Shown here: positions 28,501 to 35,818 of the stretch, piece by piece
How the letters are laid out: each line of letters starts with the position of its first letter
How positions within the stretch are numbered: position 1 is the stretch's first letter
NCBI RefSeq assembly: GCF_900100295.1
Contig: NZ_FNEV01000003.1
Location: 268,849-332,848, forward strand
Length of the DNA: 64,000 bases
Source: Salimicrobium halophilum
GTDB taxonomy: Bacteria > Bacillota > Bacilli > Bacillales > Halobacillaceae
Reading direction: 5' to 3'
Position numbers and translations under genes: made by a program
Notes under the pieces: generated by a model
Databases searched by the model: none
Told to the model about the DNA's origin: nothing
Seen by the model: the letters and a program-made list of their open reading frames with translations, nothing else

Positions 28501-28585
28501 GCGATACGAACCCGAGAGCGAGAATCGCCGCGACGATCATGATGACGCCAACGGGGCGTTTGATGGATGTCTGGACGAGCTTCAT
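25520..28585 (-). CDS. RND-family efflux transporter (AcrB/SwrC type)
   Basis: 1021 residues, normal for the family, with 12 transmembrane helices in the 1+5+1+5 pattern and two large extracytoplasmic loops. The start resembles other members (KRPVGVIMIVAAILALGFVS; IDLYPDIDLPVAVV). The proton-relay helix has GMMVDSSIVILENI; the first Asp is present while the second Asp of AcrB is Ser, as often in Gram-positive members. The closest characterised Bacillus protein by type is SwrC/YerP (surfactin and drug export). The ATG lies directly against the stop of the adaptor gene, so both are translated from one message and work together as a pump. Confidence 0.9.
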   Translation of the reverse strand: MKLVQTSIKRPVGVIMIVAAILALGFVSLRNLTIDLYPDIDLPVAVVSTTYEEAAPQDVEQLVSRPIEGSVSSLEGLEVLQSQSQQGASLIFMQFSTGVDLDSALLEVREAVSQVSGVLPEGAGEPNVLRFDPQALPIMTIGLSGDTPQELQQIAEDQIVPFLERQGGVASISIEGGRTEEVQIEIDRAELNKLGIDTQTIVQTLNASNQAASAGSIDKGDKDIRIRVNGEFSSIEDIRNTIITTEAGARLTLDQFASVEKEIEDTGTVSEVNNDTAVVLSALKKTDANTVETAENIQAAMDELAPDLPDQVSMDTVLDTSEFIKISINSVIVNILLGGLFSVAVLLLFLKSVRATLVIGISIPIAIISTFTLMYFTGETLNVLTMGGLALGIGMMVDSSIVILENIVRYRQLGYSMKEAASEGASELAPAVIASATTTLVVFLPIMLVEGIASELFTPLALTISFALIASLAVSVTLIPMLSSKLLTKAMENGKRYWFDRFLEKVNRGYQRVLRKVLKFRKTTVLLTLLAIGGSIALVPLIGTSFIPESDQGQIEVDVSLERGTALEETEKVTEDISERLNAFGDVIDVHYLSIGSGEMGLAGGSADRASYTIQLVDPGERERSTQQVMEELDEELQDVVGAEVEVTEMSAGLGTGSPIQVQLNGQEYEVLNELADQVVYMIEDIDGIVAPSSSTEDSEPQLDIQVDRKKASQYGLTEQQVISEVQLAFQGQTATRYRENGEEIEVRLVTPVDEHSTIADLENLPISTATGALVPLSSIAEVRQIEGPVTLLRENQQPQVNVTADIGERDLGSVTADVEAALDRLNYPEGYTYEVGGQAQDMEEAFGDLFVALLFSLFLVYAVMAVQFENFLFPFIIMFSLPATIVGVAGGLFITGLPLSMPAFVGVIMLAGIVVNNAIVLVDYINILRRRSYDRYEAILEAGPNRLRPILMTTITTVLGMVPLAIGIGQGAEAQQPLAVTIIFGLTVSSFFTLVLIPVVYTYFDDLSAKITGFFRKRVE

Positions 28586-29719
28586 TTATTCGTCCTCCCC
28601 GATGACGCGGATGGTCGCTCCATCCGTAAGGGTGATCTGCCCGGAAGTGACGATCCGGTCTCCTTCGTCGAGATCCCCGGTGACCGCTGATTCTTCGGTT
28701 TGCGAAGCTTCGACAGATACCGGAACCTGGACGGCTGTATCTTCTTCGATTTTATAAACGTACGCTTCCTCTGATGTCTGCACGAGCGCTTCCGTAGGGA
28801 TAATTATCGTATTGTCCACGACGGTCTCGGGTAAAAGAAGCGTTGCCATCATCCCAGGCTTGATGACGTTATTCGGGTTCGGGATTTCCGCTTCCACGTC
28901 ATAGAGCCCCGTGTCTCCCGGTACGGACGACACATAGGTCACGGTCGCTTCGTTCGGGTTGGCGAGGACGTCCATGGCTGTGCGGTAGGATTCGTTTTCC
29001 TGAAAAAGGGGAAGCTGACCTGCCGGAATGGAAGCGGTGATGACAGCCGGATCCGTCGCAACGATGGTCATGAACGGCTGCTGGTTCGTTGCAATGTCCC
29101 CGACGTTTCCTTCAATAGAAGTAACGATCCCGCTTCGTGGTGCGGTAATCGTCTCCGGAGCGGCCTGGTCTTGTGCCTGTTCGAGCTGGATCTGCGCCTG
29201 TTCCACTTGCAGGCGTGCCTGCTCGACACTGGATTCTGCCTGATCGAGCTGCTGCTCGGCCTGGGAAACTTGCGCTTCGAGTTCCTGTTCGGATGGACCC
29301 AGGAACCCGTTCCCTGCTGATTCTTTCTGGTCGCGGGCATCATTCACTGCCTCCTGAGCCTCTTCACGGGAAGATTGGGCTTGAGAGAGTTGTTGACGGG
29401 CTTGTGCGAGAGCATTTTCCTGCAGTTCAACCTGGGACTCTCCCTGCTGAGGCGTGACTTCTGCCAGTGCGTCTCCCTCTGTGACGCGATCTCCTTTAGC
29501 TACGCTGATGAATGTGATTTCTCCCGGTGTTTCCGGTACTACAGCTGATGTGGCGGCAGGTGAGGATTGAGCGATGACTTCCCTATTGACGGTGAAGGTG
29601 CCTTCGCGTACGTCGGCTGTTTCGACCGGCGTAACTCGCTCGACTTCTTCTTCGGGCGTATCGTTCGAGCATGCGGCTAGTAGTAGGATAAAAAGGAATG
29701 CGAGTAGTGCTTTCTTCAT
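28586..29719 (-). CDS. Periplasmic-adaptor-type (HlyD/MFP) lipoprotein
   Basis: 377 residues with a lipoprotein signal peptide (LLLAAC lipobox, Cys 17). The split biotinyl-lipoyl domain is visible as VVPETPGEITFISVAKGDRV and ITAPRSGIVTSIEGNVGDI. Between them lies a coiled coil of about 95 residues rich in Gln, Glu and Ala (QVSQAEQQLDQAESSVEQA). Beta-barrel and membrane-proximal domains follow. It links an RND pump to the wall space. First gene of a two-gene operon with the pump. In front of it lies a five-unit 21-bp array. Confidence 0.9.
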   Translation of the reverse strand: MKKALLAFLFILLLAACSNDTPEEEVERVTPVETADVREGTFTVNREVIAQSSPAATSAVVPETPGEITFISVAKGDRVTEGDALAEVTPQQGESQVELQENALAQARQQLSQAQSSREEAQEAVNDARDQKESAGNGFLGPSEQELEAQVSQAEQQLDQAESSVEQARLQVEQAQIQLEQAQDQAAPETITAPRSGIVTSIEGNVGDIATNQQPFMTIVATDPAVITASIPAGQLPLFQENESYRTAMDVLANPNEATVTYVSSVPGDTGLYDVEAEIPNPNNVIKPGMMATLLLPETVVDNTIIIPTEALVQTSEEAYVYKIEEDTAVQVPVSVEASQTEESAVTGDLDEGDRIVTSGQITLTDGATIRVIGEDE

Positions 29720-29743
29720 AAGATCTTCCTCTCTTCGATGAAT

Positions 29744-29843
29744 GCGGACCCCTGGTCGGGAATTTGCGGACCTTGGCTTATGTTTTGCGGACCTATTGTC
29801 TGTTTATGAATCATTTGAGGACTTTTCCTCAGATTTTGCGGAC
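29744..29843 (-). repeat. Family III phased array (GTCCG type), copy B
   Basis: Five units of GGTCCGCAAA-like sequence are read on the minus strand. The CGGAC word starts at 29745, 29767, 29788, (29818, AGGAC) and 29839, spacings 22, 21, 30 and 21. Read in unit orientation the order is 21, 30, 21, 22, matching copy A at 41858-41957 including the single long second spacer. It lies between the adaptor gene promoter side and a terminator. Confidence 0.75.
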
Positions 29844-29850
29844 CATCGGC

Positions 29851-29881
29851 AGAAAAAAAGCTGCCGTTTCTTAACGACAGC
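29851..29881 (-). terminator. Terminator of the 205-residue protein gene
   Basis: GCTGTCGTT and AACGGCAGC pair around AAGA with seven T following, on the minus strand. Confidence 0.85.
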
Positions 29882-29891
29882 CTTATCCTTA

Positions 29892-30509
29892 TTATAGCGT
29901 CGAGCCCAGCTGTGATACAATCAGATCGATTTTCTTTTCCTCAAGGAGCTCATAGTCTCCGAAGCGCTGGTCGAAATGATCGAACACCGGCTTCAGCTCT
30001 TCCTTTTCGAGAAGGTTCTGATACGTCTCGTAGATATGACGATATTGATCGATATAGCGTTTCATTTTTTTATAAAAGCCGGACAAATGATACGTCGACG
30101 AGAAATCGAATGCTTTGAACACGGACGTCTCATAATGCGGAAACGCCGGATGAATTGCATGCAGCATCGCAGTCGCGACCGGAAACTGCAGCGTATGGTT
30201 CCCCTTATGGTTCGGAATCTCGAATAGTTCTTTCGTAATCCGGTAAATATTCGGGCGCTTCTCTTCCCGCGCGTTCTCCATCAGCTGAAAGTACGTCGCT
30301 TTGAACTCATCCGTCAGACTCGGATTCTCGAGACGGAAAAAGTTGCGGAATACAAACTGATAAAGCCCGTCCTCCGGCACATATGTAGCGTGGTACATAC
30401 GATGGGCGTACAGGTAGACCTCGATTTTCTCTTCCGGTATGTGATTGATCAGCTGCTCGTAATCGTCTAATATCCATGATGTCAATTCTTCTGACGTTCT
30501 ATATTTCAT
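29892..30509 (-). CDS. Conserved-looking hypothetical cytoplasmic protein
   Basis: 205 residues behind GTGAGG with a terminator immediately downstream, so it is a real single gene. No signal peptide or membrane segment. The sequence is rich in aromatic residues and His (YLYAHRMYHATYVPEDGLYQ; HAIHPAFPHYETSVFKAFDF) and predicted mostly helical. I do not recognise a family and see no catalytic motif. Base composition equals the core genome, so it is not obviously recent. Confidence 0.7.
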   Translation of the reverse strand: MKYRTSEELTSWILDDYEQLINHIPEEKIEVYLYAHRMYHATYVPEDGLYQFVFRNFFRLENPSLTDEFKATYFQLMENAREEKRPNIYRITKELFEIPNHKGNHTLQFPVATAMLHAIHPAFPHYETSVFKAFDFSSTYHLSGFYKKMKRYIDQYRHIYETYQNLLEKEELKPVFDHFDQRFGDYELLEEKKIDLIVSQLGSTL

Positions 30510-30590
30510 AGTTTCCTCACCCCGTCTTTATTTTCGCACACTGTACTATTCCCCATTTTACAGAAGGATGACGGGTTTTTCCAATCTATT

Positions 30591-30615
30591 TAGAAAAATA
30601 GGGCTTGTCCGATAA
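30591..30615 (+). promoter_or_regulatory. Candidate sigma-D promoter of yjfB
   Basis: TAGA-N13-TCCGATAA resembles the motility sigma-D pattern TAAA-N15-GCCGATAA (7 of 8 in the -10 box). It lies just before a YjfB-family gene, whose B. subtilis relative is considered motility-linked. Confidence 0.5.
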
Positions 30616-30636
30616 TAAAAAGGAGGAGGGATGATT

Positions 30637-30819
30637 ATGGATATTGCAGCCCTCGCTACCGTAGCGAGCCAGATGCAAGTCAGACAGGATGCCAGTCTCA
30701 AGGTCATGGACAAAGCCATGGGGGACGCTGAACAGCAGGGGAACCAGATGGTAGAGATGCTGGAATCCAGCAAAGTGCAACACCCCGACCTCGGGAATTC
30801 CGTTGATGTGAAAGCATAA
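30637..30819 (+). CDS. yjfB: YjfB-family putative motility protein
   Basis: 60 residues (62 if the in-frame ATG at 30631 is used; AGGAGG lies just upstream). The start MDIAALATVASQMQV followed by a Gln/Met-rich amphipathic helix is typical of the small YjfB family, annotated as putative motility proteins. The biochemical role is unknown. A sigma-D-like promoter precedes and a terminator follows. Confidence 0.8.
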   Translation: MDIAALATVASQMQVRQDASLKVMDKAMGDAEQQGNQMVEMLESSKVQHPDLGNSVDVKA

Positions 30820-30828
30820 CGGGTCACG

Positions 30829-30856
30829 GCTCCGCTATTTTGGCGGAGCTTTTTTC
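30829..30856 (+). terminator. Terminator of yjfB
   Basis: GCTCCGC/GCGGAGC with a 7-base loop, then six T. Confidence 0.88.
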
Positions 30857-30860
30857 ATTA

Positions 30861-30887
30861 GAAAAAGCCGCCTCGAGGGGCGGCTTT
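30861..30887 (-). terminator. Terminator of the small lipoprotein gene
   Basis: AAAGCCGCC/GGCGGCTTT stem, then TTTC on the minus strand. It stands back to back with the yjfB terminator. Confidence 0.8.
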
Positions 30888-30892
30888 CATCC

Positions 30893-31054
30893 TTATTCGT
30901 CCATTTCTGTATCTTGATCTTCGCCATCCATGTTGTCGTCCATCTGGTCCTGTTCTTCCGTGTTCTCGCCATCCTGAGGTTCTTCATCCGTCGCACAGGC
31001 TCCGAGAAGCGATAGAGACAGAATGCCGGCAAATAGCCATTTCCATCGTTTCAT
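30893..31054 (-). CDS. Small acidic lipoprotein
   Basis: 53 residues behind GAAAGGAGG. A lipobox (SLLGAC, Cys 20) ends the signal peptide. The mature part of about 34 residues is nearly all Asp, Glu, Gln and Asn, with no folded domain visible. Such short acidic lipoproteins are common in halophilic Bacillaceae and have no known function. Confidence 0.75.
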   Translation of the reverse strand: MKRWKWLFAGILSLSLLGACATDEEPQDGENTEEQDQMDDNMDGEDQDTEMDE

Positions 31055-31139
31055 TTGTTCGACCTCCTTTCTCTCGTCACAGTATGACCAGGTTCGGAGG
31101 TTTCTATAACTTTTTTGTTGGTTGTGTTTGTTGGGTTTG

Positions 31140-31712
31140 CTGGGGTTTCTGGACGTTCGCGCTCGATTTTCTGGCGTGAGTGGGTGGCTATGGCTTTTGC
31201 TGGACACTCGCGCTTGAGCTTCTGTCTTGAGTGTCCAGCTTCTTCTGTACCGCGCCGTTCACCTGTAGCCCCAGGGTGTGAGTGGGCGGCAAACGTATTT
31301 GCTGGACACTCAAACAGCATTCCACCTCCTGAACGGCGCACGTGTATAGTATGCTCTGGCCTTTGTTCTTTATCATGTTTGCACGACACTCACGCTTGAG
31401 CTTGTGATCTGAGCGTCCAGCTACTTCCGTACCGCGCCGTTCACCTGTAGCCCCAGGGTGTGAGTGGGCGGCAAACGTATTTGCTGGACACTCAAACAGC
31501 ATTCCACCTCCTGAACGGCGCACGTGTATAGTATGCTCTGGCCTTTGTTCTTTACCATGTTTGCACGACACTCACGCTTGAGCTTGTGATCTGAGCGTCC
31601 AGCTACTTTCGTACCGCGCCGTTCACCTGTAGCCCCAGGGTGTGAGTGGGTGGCTACAGCATTTGCTGGACACTCAAACAGAATTCCCCCTCCTGAACGG
31701 CGCCCATGTACA
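31140..31712 (-). repeat. Family I intergenic repeat, three near-identical tandem copies (182-bp period)
   Basis: The word CCGCGCCGTTCACC starts at 31250, 31432 and 31614, exactly 182 bases apart, and the copies are nearly identical. Each has an outer stem CGCCGTTCA ... TGAACGGCG around an inner hairpin GAGTGGGCGGCAAA ... TTTGCTGGACACTC. A second hairpin follows (GACACTCA ... TGAGCGTC). The CCTTCCCC hairpin seen in other clusters is missing. Confidence 0.9.
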
Positions 31713-31811
31713 TAAGTTAAGTGGATAGGTAACTTTTTCAGAACAAAATATTCCAATTTCCCTCTTTTTTCTTAGAAGTACGATATAATAACAGATACAG
31801 TAAAAGAAAGG

Positions 31812-32723
31812 ATGATGCTTTTGATCATGAAAGAACGCCAACCCCCGTTCCTTATGAAAGTTCTGCAAGCGCTGGAACGACGAAAGATACTAAATGAAAA
31901 AGAAGAAACGTTGAAAAGAAGACTTGTCAAAGGATGGCACGGTGAATTGATTTTCGACCAGATGATGAAGGAACTCCCCGATCACATGCTGATCCTCAAA
32001 GATTTAAATTTGAAACATAAAGGGTCCAAGTTCCAAATCGATACCGTGGTGATAGAATCCCAATGCGTCCATCTATATGAAGTGAAGTATCATGAAGGAA
32101 ACTATTTCTATAAGGACAACGAATTTCAATTATCATCGGGGAAAGGAATTTTGAATCCTTTTCATCAATCATCGAGAGCAAGGACACTTCTCACACAATT
32201 ACTCGAAGATCATGATTTTTTCGTTCCTGTAAAAGCACATGTGATTTTCCCCCACCCCCATTTCTATCTTTATCAAGCCCCCAAGCTTAAAGAATTCATT
32301 TTCCTCTCTCAATGGAAAGATCATTTTACTGAGCTGATTCAAAACACTTCTTCTATTCCTAACCGTCTACAACCCATCGCAGATTTATTATGCTCGAAGC
32401 ACAGAGAGCAGTTCTCGTCTGAAGACTCTCCGGTTTTTCATTATGATCAACTCAAAAAAGATGTATTCTGCCCTCATTGTTCTTCGGTAATCCGTTCAGA
32501 AACAAGAACATTCATGTGCGACAACTGCGAGCTCCGTTCCACTACGGAAATGGTTCTGCTTCAGGCTGTCGAAGATCTTCGAGTTCTCTTTCCCAAACGA
32601 CGCATCACCACACCGTTAATTCATGAATGGTGTAAAGGGAAAATATCCAAAAAACGAATTCAGCGTGTCCTCTCTAAGAACTTTGAAAAAGCAGGAATAG
32701 GAAGAGGAATCCATTATTTCTGA
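31812..32723 (+). CDS. NERD-domain nuclease-related protein with zinc ribbon
   Basis: 303 residues. Start codons at 31812, 31815 and 31827 are all possible behind GAAAGGA. The NERD domain (about residues 38-150) shows GWHGELIFDQMM, KFQIDTVVIES and HLYEVKYHEGNYF, the spaced E, D and E-x-K of nuclease-like folds. The C-terminal third has a zinc ribbon (CPHC ... CDNC, about 218-237) and a basic winged-helix-like tail. NERD proteins are linked to DNA processing, but the reaction is unknown. It is flanked on both sides by Family I repeats with the same 182-bp period. Confidence 0.85.
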   Translation: MMLLIMKERQPPFLMKVLQALERRKILNEKEETLKRRLVKGWHGELIFDQMMKELPDHMLILKDLNLKHKGSKFQIDTVVIESQCVHLYEVKYHEGNYFYKDNEFQLSSGKGILNPFHQSSRARTLLTQLLEDHDFFVPVKAHVIFPHPHFYLYQAPKLKEFIFLSQWKDHFTELIQNTSSIPNRLQPIADLLCSKHREQFSSEDSPVFHYDQLKKDVFCPHCSSVIRSETRTFMCDNCELRSTTEMVLLQAVEDLRVLFPKRRITTPLIHEWCKGKISKKRIQRVLSKNFEKAGIGRGIHYF

Positions 32724-32739
32724 TTTTGCGCGACGCTTA

Positions 32740-33052
32740 CGCCGGAGTTGCTGGCATGAGTGTCGCTCTTTTTTTAATACCGAGCCGTTCAACCGTTGCT
32801 TCAGGGTGTGAGTGGGTGGCAAACGCATATGCTGGACACTCAAAAAGGAGTCCCTCTTCTGAACGGCGTCCAAGTATATCATGCTCTGGTCTTTGATTCT
32901 TGCCATGTTTGCGCGACACTCACGCTTGAGCTTCTGACCTGAGTGTCCCACTTCTTTCCTACCGCGCCGTTCACCCGTCGAACCAGGGTGTGAGTGGGTG
33001 GCTACGGGATTTGCTGGACACTCAAGCAGCATCCCATACCCTGAACGGCGCC
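32740..33052 (-). repeat. Family I intergenic repeat, two tandem copies (182-bp period)
   Basis: CCGAGCCGTTC at 32780 and CCGCGCCGTTC at 32962 are 182 bases apart. The same stems as in the cluster at 31140-31712 are present, with GAGTGGGTGGCAAA and TGCTGGACACTC. Together with that cluster it brackets the NERD gene. Confidence 0.88.
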
Positions 33053-33064
33053 CAAAAGCATCCC

Positions 33065-33116
33065 ACAAAAAAAGCAGCCCCTCCCTGAAGAACTTCATCT
33101 CCAGAAAAGAACTGCT
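33065..33116 (-). terminator. Terminator of fabZ
   Basis: AAGCAG and CTGCTT arms enclose a partly paired interior; seven T follow on the minus strand. Confidence 0.65.
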
Positions 33117-33123
33117 TCCTCTT

Positions 33124-33546
33124 TTATTTCAATGCGAACATAATCTCCGCTTCGCAAGAGACTTCGCCGTCGACGGAGGCGACCGCTTTTCCTTTACCCA
33201 TCGGCCCTTTGAGACGGACGATTTCCACTTCGAGCTTCATACGATCGCCGGGCTTCACCTGGCGCTTGAAGCGGCACTTGTCGATGCCTGTGAAAAAGGC
33301 GAGCTTGCCCTGGTTCTCTTCCTTTTTGAGCATAGCGACCGCTCCGGTTTGTGCCAGAGCTTCTGTGATCAGTACCCCTGGCATTACCGGGTAGTCAGGG
33401 AAGTGTCCCTGGAAGAATGGTTCGTTGATGGTTACATTTTTATACGCGACCGCGCGTGTTCCTTCTTCGAGTTCTTCTACTTCATCGATGAGAAGAAACG
33501 GGTAGCGGTGCGGAATGATTTCTTTGATCTGATTGATATCTAGCAT
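33124..33546 (-). CDS. fabZ: 3-hydroxyacyl-ACP dehydratase FabZ
   Basis: 140 residues from the ATG at 33546 behind GGAGG. The hot-dog fold motif with catalytic His and Glu is [20 protein letters not shown], and the start [17 protein letters not shown] is typical. It removes water from 3-hydroxyacyl-ACP in type II fatty acid synthesis. In B. subtilis fabZ (ywpB) also lies next to flhP-flhO-mbl, so synteny supports the call. Confidence 0.95.
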   Translation of the reverse strand: MLDINQIKEIIPHRYPFLLIDEVEELEEGTRAVAYKNVTINEPFFQGHFPDYPVMPGVLITEALAQTGAVAMLKKEENQGKLAFFTGIDKCRFKRQVKPGDRMKLEVEIVRLKGPMGKGKAVASVDGEVSCEAEIMFALK

Positions 33547-33637
33547 ATGTATGGCCTCCTTTTTCTTCATTATAAGCGGGGTGCGTGTGGAACGCAAAAG
33601 TACTTCTGAATGGAAAAAAAGCAGAGCGTCCCGATAG

Positions 33638-33907
33638 TCAGGATTGCTCTGCCCCTGTCATGATGTCTATGATGTGTTGCCAGATCGACCAGTCGAATAC
33701 ATCGAGCGGATCTCCGCTTCCGAGTACACTGTATCCGATCATCAGACCGATTGCGAGAGCCAGAAGGCTGAAGAACAATACGAGAAGGACACGCAACCAG
33801 ATAGGCAGCGCTCTCCGTTTATGTTTTTCTTTTCTGGTCGTTGCTTTTTCTTCTTTCGCCTCTGACGGTTTCTTCTTGGTCGTCTTGTTTTTAGAATCTG
33901 TTGCCAT
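33638..33907 (-). CDS. EpuA-family membrane protein ('RNA polymerase subunit beta' in databases)
   Basis: 89 residues. A basic, Lys-rich cytoplasmic tail of about 35 residues is followed by [21 protein letters not shown], a transmembrane helix, and the conserved [16 protein letters not shown] with a short external tail. This is the EpuA family (often mislabelled RNA polymerase subunit beta), usually found between mreB-like, flagellar rod and fab genes. The function is unknown, presumably envelope-linked. A terminator-like stem (33611-33652) overlaps its 3' end. Confidence 0.75.
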   Translation of the reverse strand: MATDSKNKTTKKKPSEAKEEKATTRKEKHKRRALPIWLRVLLVLFFSLLALAIGLMIGYSVLGSGDPLDVFDWSIWQHIIDIMTGAEQS

Positions 33908-33925
33908 GCTTAAATCTCCTTATGT

Positions 33926-34762
33926 TCAGGATCGTAATTGATTGACGAGTCCCATCATTTCGTCCGAAGTCGAAATCGACCTTGCATTGAACTGATACGC
34001 ACGCTGCATGTTCATCATGTTGACCATCTGCTCTCCGGTATCGACGTTGGAGGCTTCGAGTGTCTGACTTTGCAAGGAGCGATCTTCATCCGCGACAAAA
34101 GCGAGAATTTCGTCTTCGTCAAATCCGAGTTCCTCTGTATCCGGAAGGCGGAAACGATTGCCTCCGACCGCTTCAAGCATACGTGGACGAATCGCTTCGA
34201 TCACGTCGAGCTGCGCTTCCGTTTCCTGTTCTTCCCCGCGTCTCACCAGGAAGGAACCGTCTTCCTGGATCGAAAATTCGTCGAAACCTTCTTCGATCAG
34301 AATCTCTTCCCCGTTATCTCCGAGTACCGGGTGTCCTTCACTCGTCGTCAGCAGAAGCTGGTTGTCTTCCACCGGCGAGAAGTAGAAGTTCCCGGCGCGC
34401 GTGTACTGGGTCTCAGGACCATCTTCCGTATTCACCTGCATCTGGAACATATGACGGTCTTCGAGCATTGCGACGTCCAACTCACGATCTGTCGTCTGCA
34501 GGCTTCCCTGACTGAGGTTCAGGTTCGTATGACCGATACGGGCGCCGGAACCGAGGCGGATGCCATCCGGCGTTTCGCGTCCCACCGCCGCATCTTCATC
34601 TTTCAGGTTGTCGATGTTCTGAATGAGCAGCGACGTGAAATCAGCCTGGCGGGCTTTGTATCCCGTCGTATTCGAATTCGAAAGGTTGGTTCCGATGAGG
34701 TCGAGTTTCTTCTGGACCTGCCCCATTGTAACAGCCGACTGCATCATTGCGCGATTCACCAT
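33926..34762 (-). CDS. flhP: Flagellar hook-basal body protein FlhP
   Basis: 278 residues of the FlgG/FlgF rod family. The N-terminal rod signature is QKKLDLIGTNLSNSNTTGYK. The C-terminal motif LEASNVDTGEQMVNMMNMQR with AYQFNAR closes the coiled-coil part. FlhP is part of the distal rod in Bacillus. It lies downstream of flhO and mbl on the same strand, as in B. subtilis. The gap to flhO contains a Family II element. Confidence 0.9.
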   Translation of the reverse strand: MVNRAMMQSAVTMGQVQKKLDLIGTNLSNSNTTGYKARQADFTSLLIQNIDNLKDEDAAVGRETPDGIRLGSGARIGHTNLNLSQGSLQTTDRELDVAMLEDRHMFQMQVNTEDGPETQYTRAGNFYFSPVEDNQLLLTTSEGHPVLGDNGEEILIEEGFDEFSIQEDGSFLVRRGEEQETEAQLDVIEAIRPRMLEAVGGNRFRLPDTEELGFDEDEILAFVADEDRSLQSQTLEASNVDTGEQMVNMMNMQRAYQFNARSISTSDEMMGLVNQLRS

Positions 34763-34834
34763 GTGCGTTTCCTCCTTCGTTTCCGGCTTTTCTTAACGGT
34801 CTACGATCTGGTAAGAAAAGTTTTTTAAAATTAT

Positions 34835-34979
34835 TGGGCGATGCCACTTTCATTCTATCCAGTTCCATCACCCAGAAATCCGAGCCATAAGTAGCCCGGA
34901 TCAGAGAAAGAAAATAACGTCTTTCATATGACCGGTCTACTTATGACTGAGATTTCTAAACGGGGCGATGCCACTTTCA
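34835..34979 (-). repeat. Family II palindromic element, copy c
   Basis: Read on the minus strand it has the arms GCTTAGAAACCTC..ATAAG and CATAAG..GGGTTTCTGGG in degenerate form (AGAAATC, CATAAGTAG, CTACTTATG, GAGATTTCT). It separates flhO from flhP, which normally abut, so it was inserted inside an operon. Confidence 0.7.
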
Positions 34980-35801
34980 TTACTGAAGTCGACCGATTTC
35001 CGAGACAGCGGTCTGCATGTTCTGGTCATACGCACGCATCACACGCTGGTTGAGTTCGAAGGAGCGGTAGTTGCTCATCATCTCGGTCATCGTCTGTTGT
35101 GCGTCGACGTTCGACCTTTCAAGCATTCCCTGCTGCACTTCGAAGTTCACCCCGTCCGCCGCACGGGCATCAGCCACGACAGCGTCCTCACCCGCTTCAA
35201 ACAGATCATCGCCCTGTTTGATGAATTCAGAGGAATTAGACGTGTACGTGACGCCGAGCAATTCTTCGTCATCTCCGATTTGCATCGTACCATCCTGCAG
35301 GATATTGAATTCCATGCCTCCGGTCTGAATCGGATCTCCGTCTTCATTCAGAACGTAATAGCCATTGTTCGTCGTAAGGAATCCTTCGCCGTCTACGGTG
35401 AAGTTCCCGTTTCTCGTAAAGCGCGCTTCCCCTTCTTCATTTTGCACATTGAAAAAAGTGAAACCTTCTTCATCCGGGACTTCTCCCTGAACGAGTGCCA
35501 TATCCGTCGTATTGCCGGTTTCTCTAACATCCCCTTGCGTAAAAGAAGGCACGGTTTCCTGAAGGTACATGCCTGTACTCATCGAGCCGATCTGACGGTC
35601 GATAGGGATGTTCAACCCACGCTTCGTAGGAATCGATTTGGAGCCCATTTCATGGATGAGCATCTCAGGAAATGCCCGTTTGACGCCCTGGTCCTGTTTG
35701 TAACCCGGTGTATTCGCATTGGCGATGTTATTCGAGAGCGTTTCCTGGTTGCGTTGATTGGCGACCATCGCTGATGCGGACGTGTAAAAACCTCGGAACA
35801 C
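34980..35801 (-). CDS. flhO: Flagellar hook-basal body protein FlhO
   Basis: 273 residues of the flagellar rod family. The start is MFRGFYTSASAMVANQRNQE with NNIANANTPGYK; the end is NVDAQQTMTEMMSNYRSFEL plus NQRVMRAYDQNMQTA. It matches B. subtilis FlhO in order and in the FPEMLIHEMG segment. It forms the rod with FlhP. It is 17 bases downstream of mbl, so probably co-transcribed. Confidence 0.9.
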   Translation of the reverse strand: MFRGFYTSASAMVANQRNQETLSNNIANANTPGYKQDQGVKRAFPEMLIHEMGSKSIPTKRGLNIPIDRQIGSMSTGMYLQETVPSFTQGDVRETGNTTDMALVQGEVPDEEGFTFFNVQNEEGEARFTRNGNFTVDGEGFLTTNNGYYVLNEDGDPIQTGGMEFNILQDGTMQIGDDEELLGVTYTSNSSEFIKQGDDLFEAGEDAVVADARAADGVNFEVQQGMLERSNVDAQQTMTEMMSNYRSFELNQRVMRAYDQNMQTAVSEIGRLQ

Positions 35802-35818
35802 GAGCTGTACCTCCCTTT

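Noticed and set aside
31051-31756. Several open frames of 90-130 codons across the Family I repeats (also near 32616-33098, 37613-37897 and 49512-49858)
   Set aside because: They only translate the repeat units (RRSGGG.., HSRQKLKREC..), appear on both strands and have no ribosome binding sites. They would be spurious gene calls.
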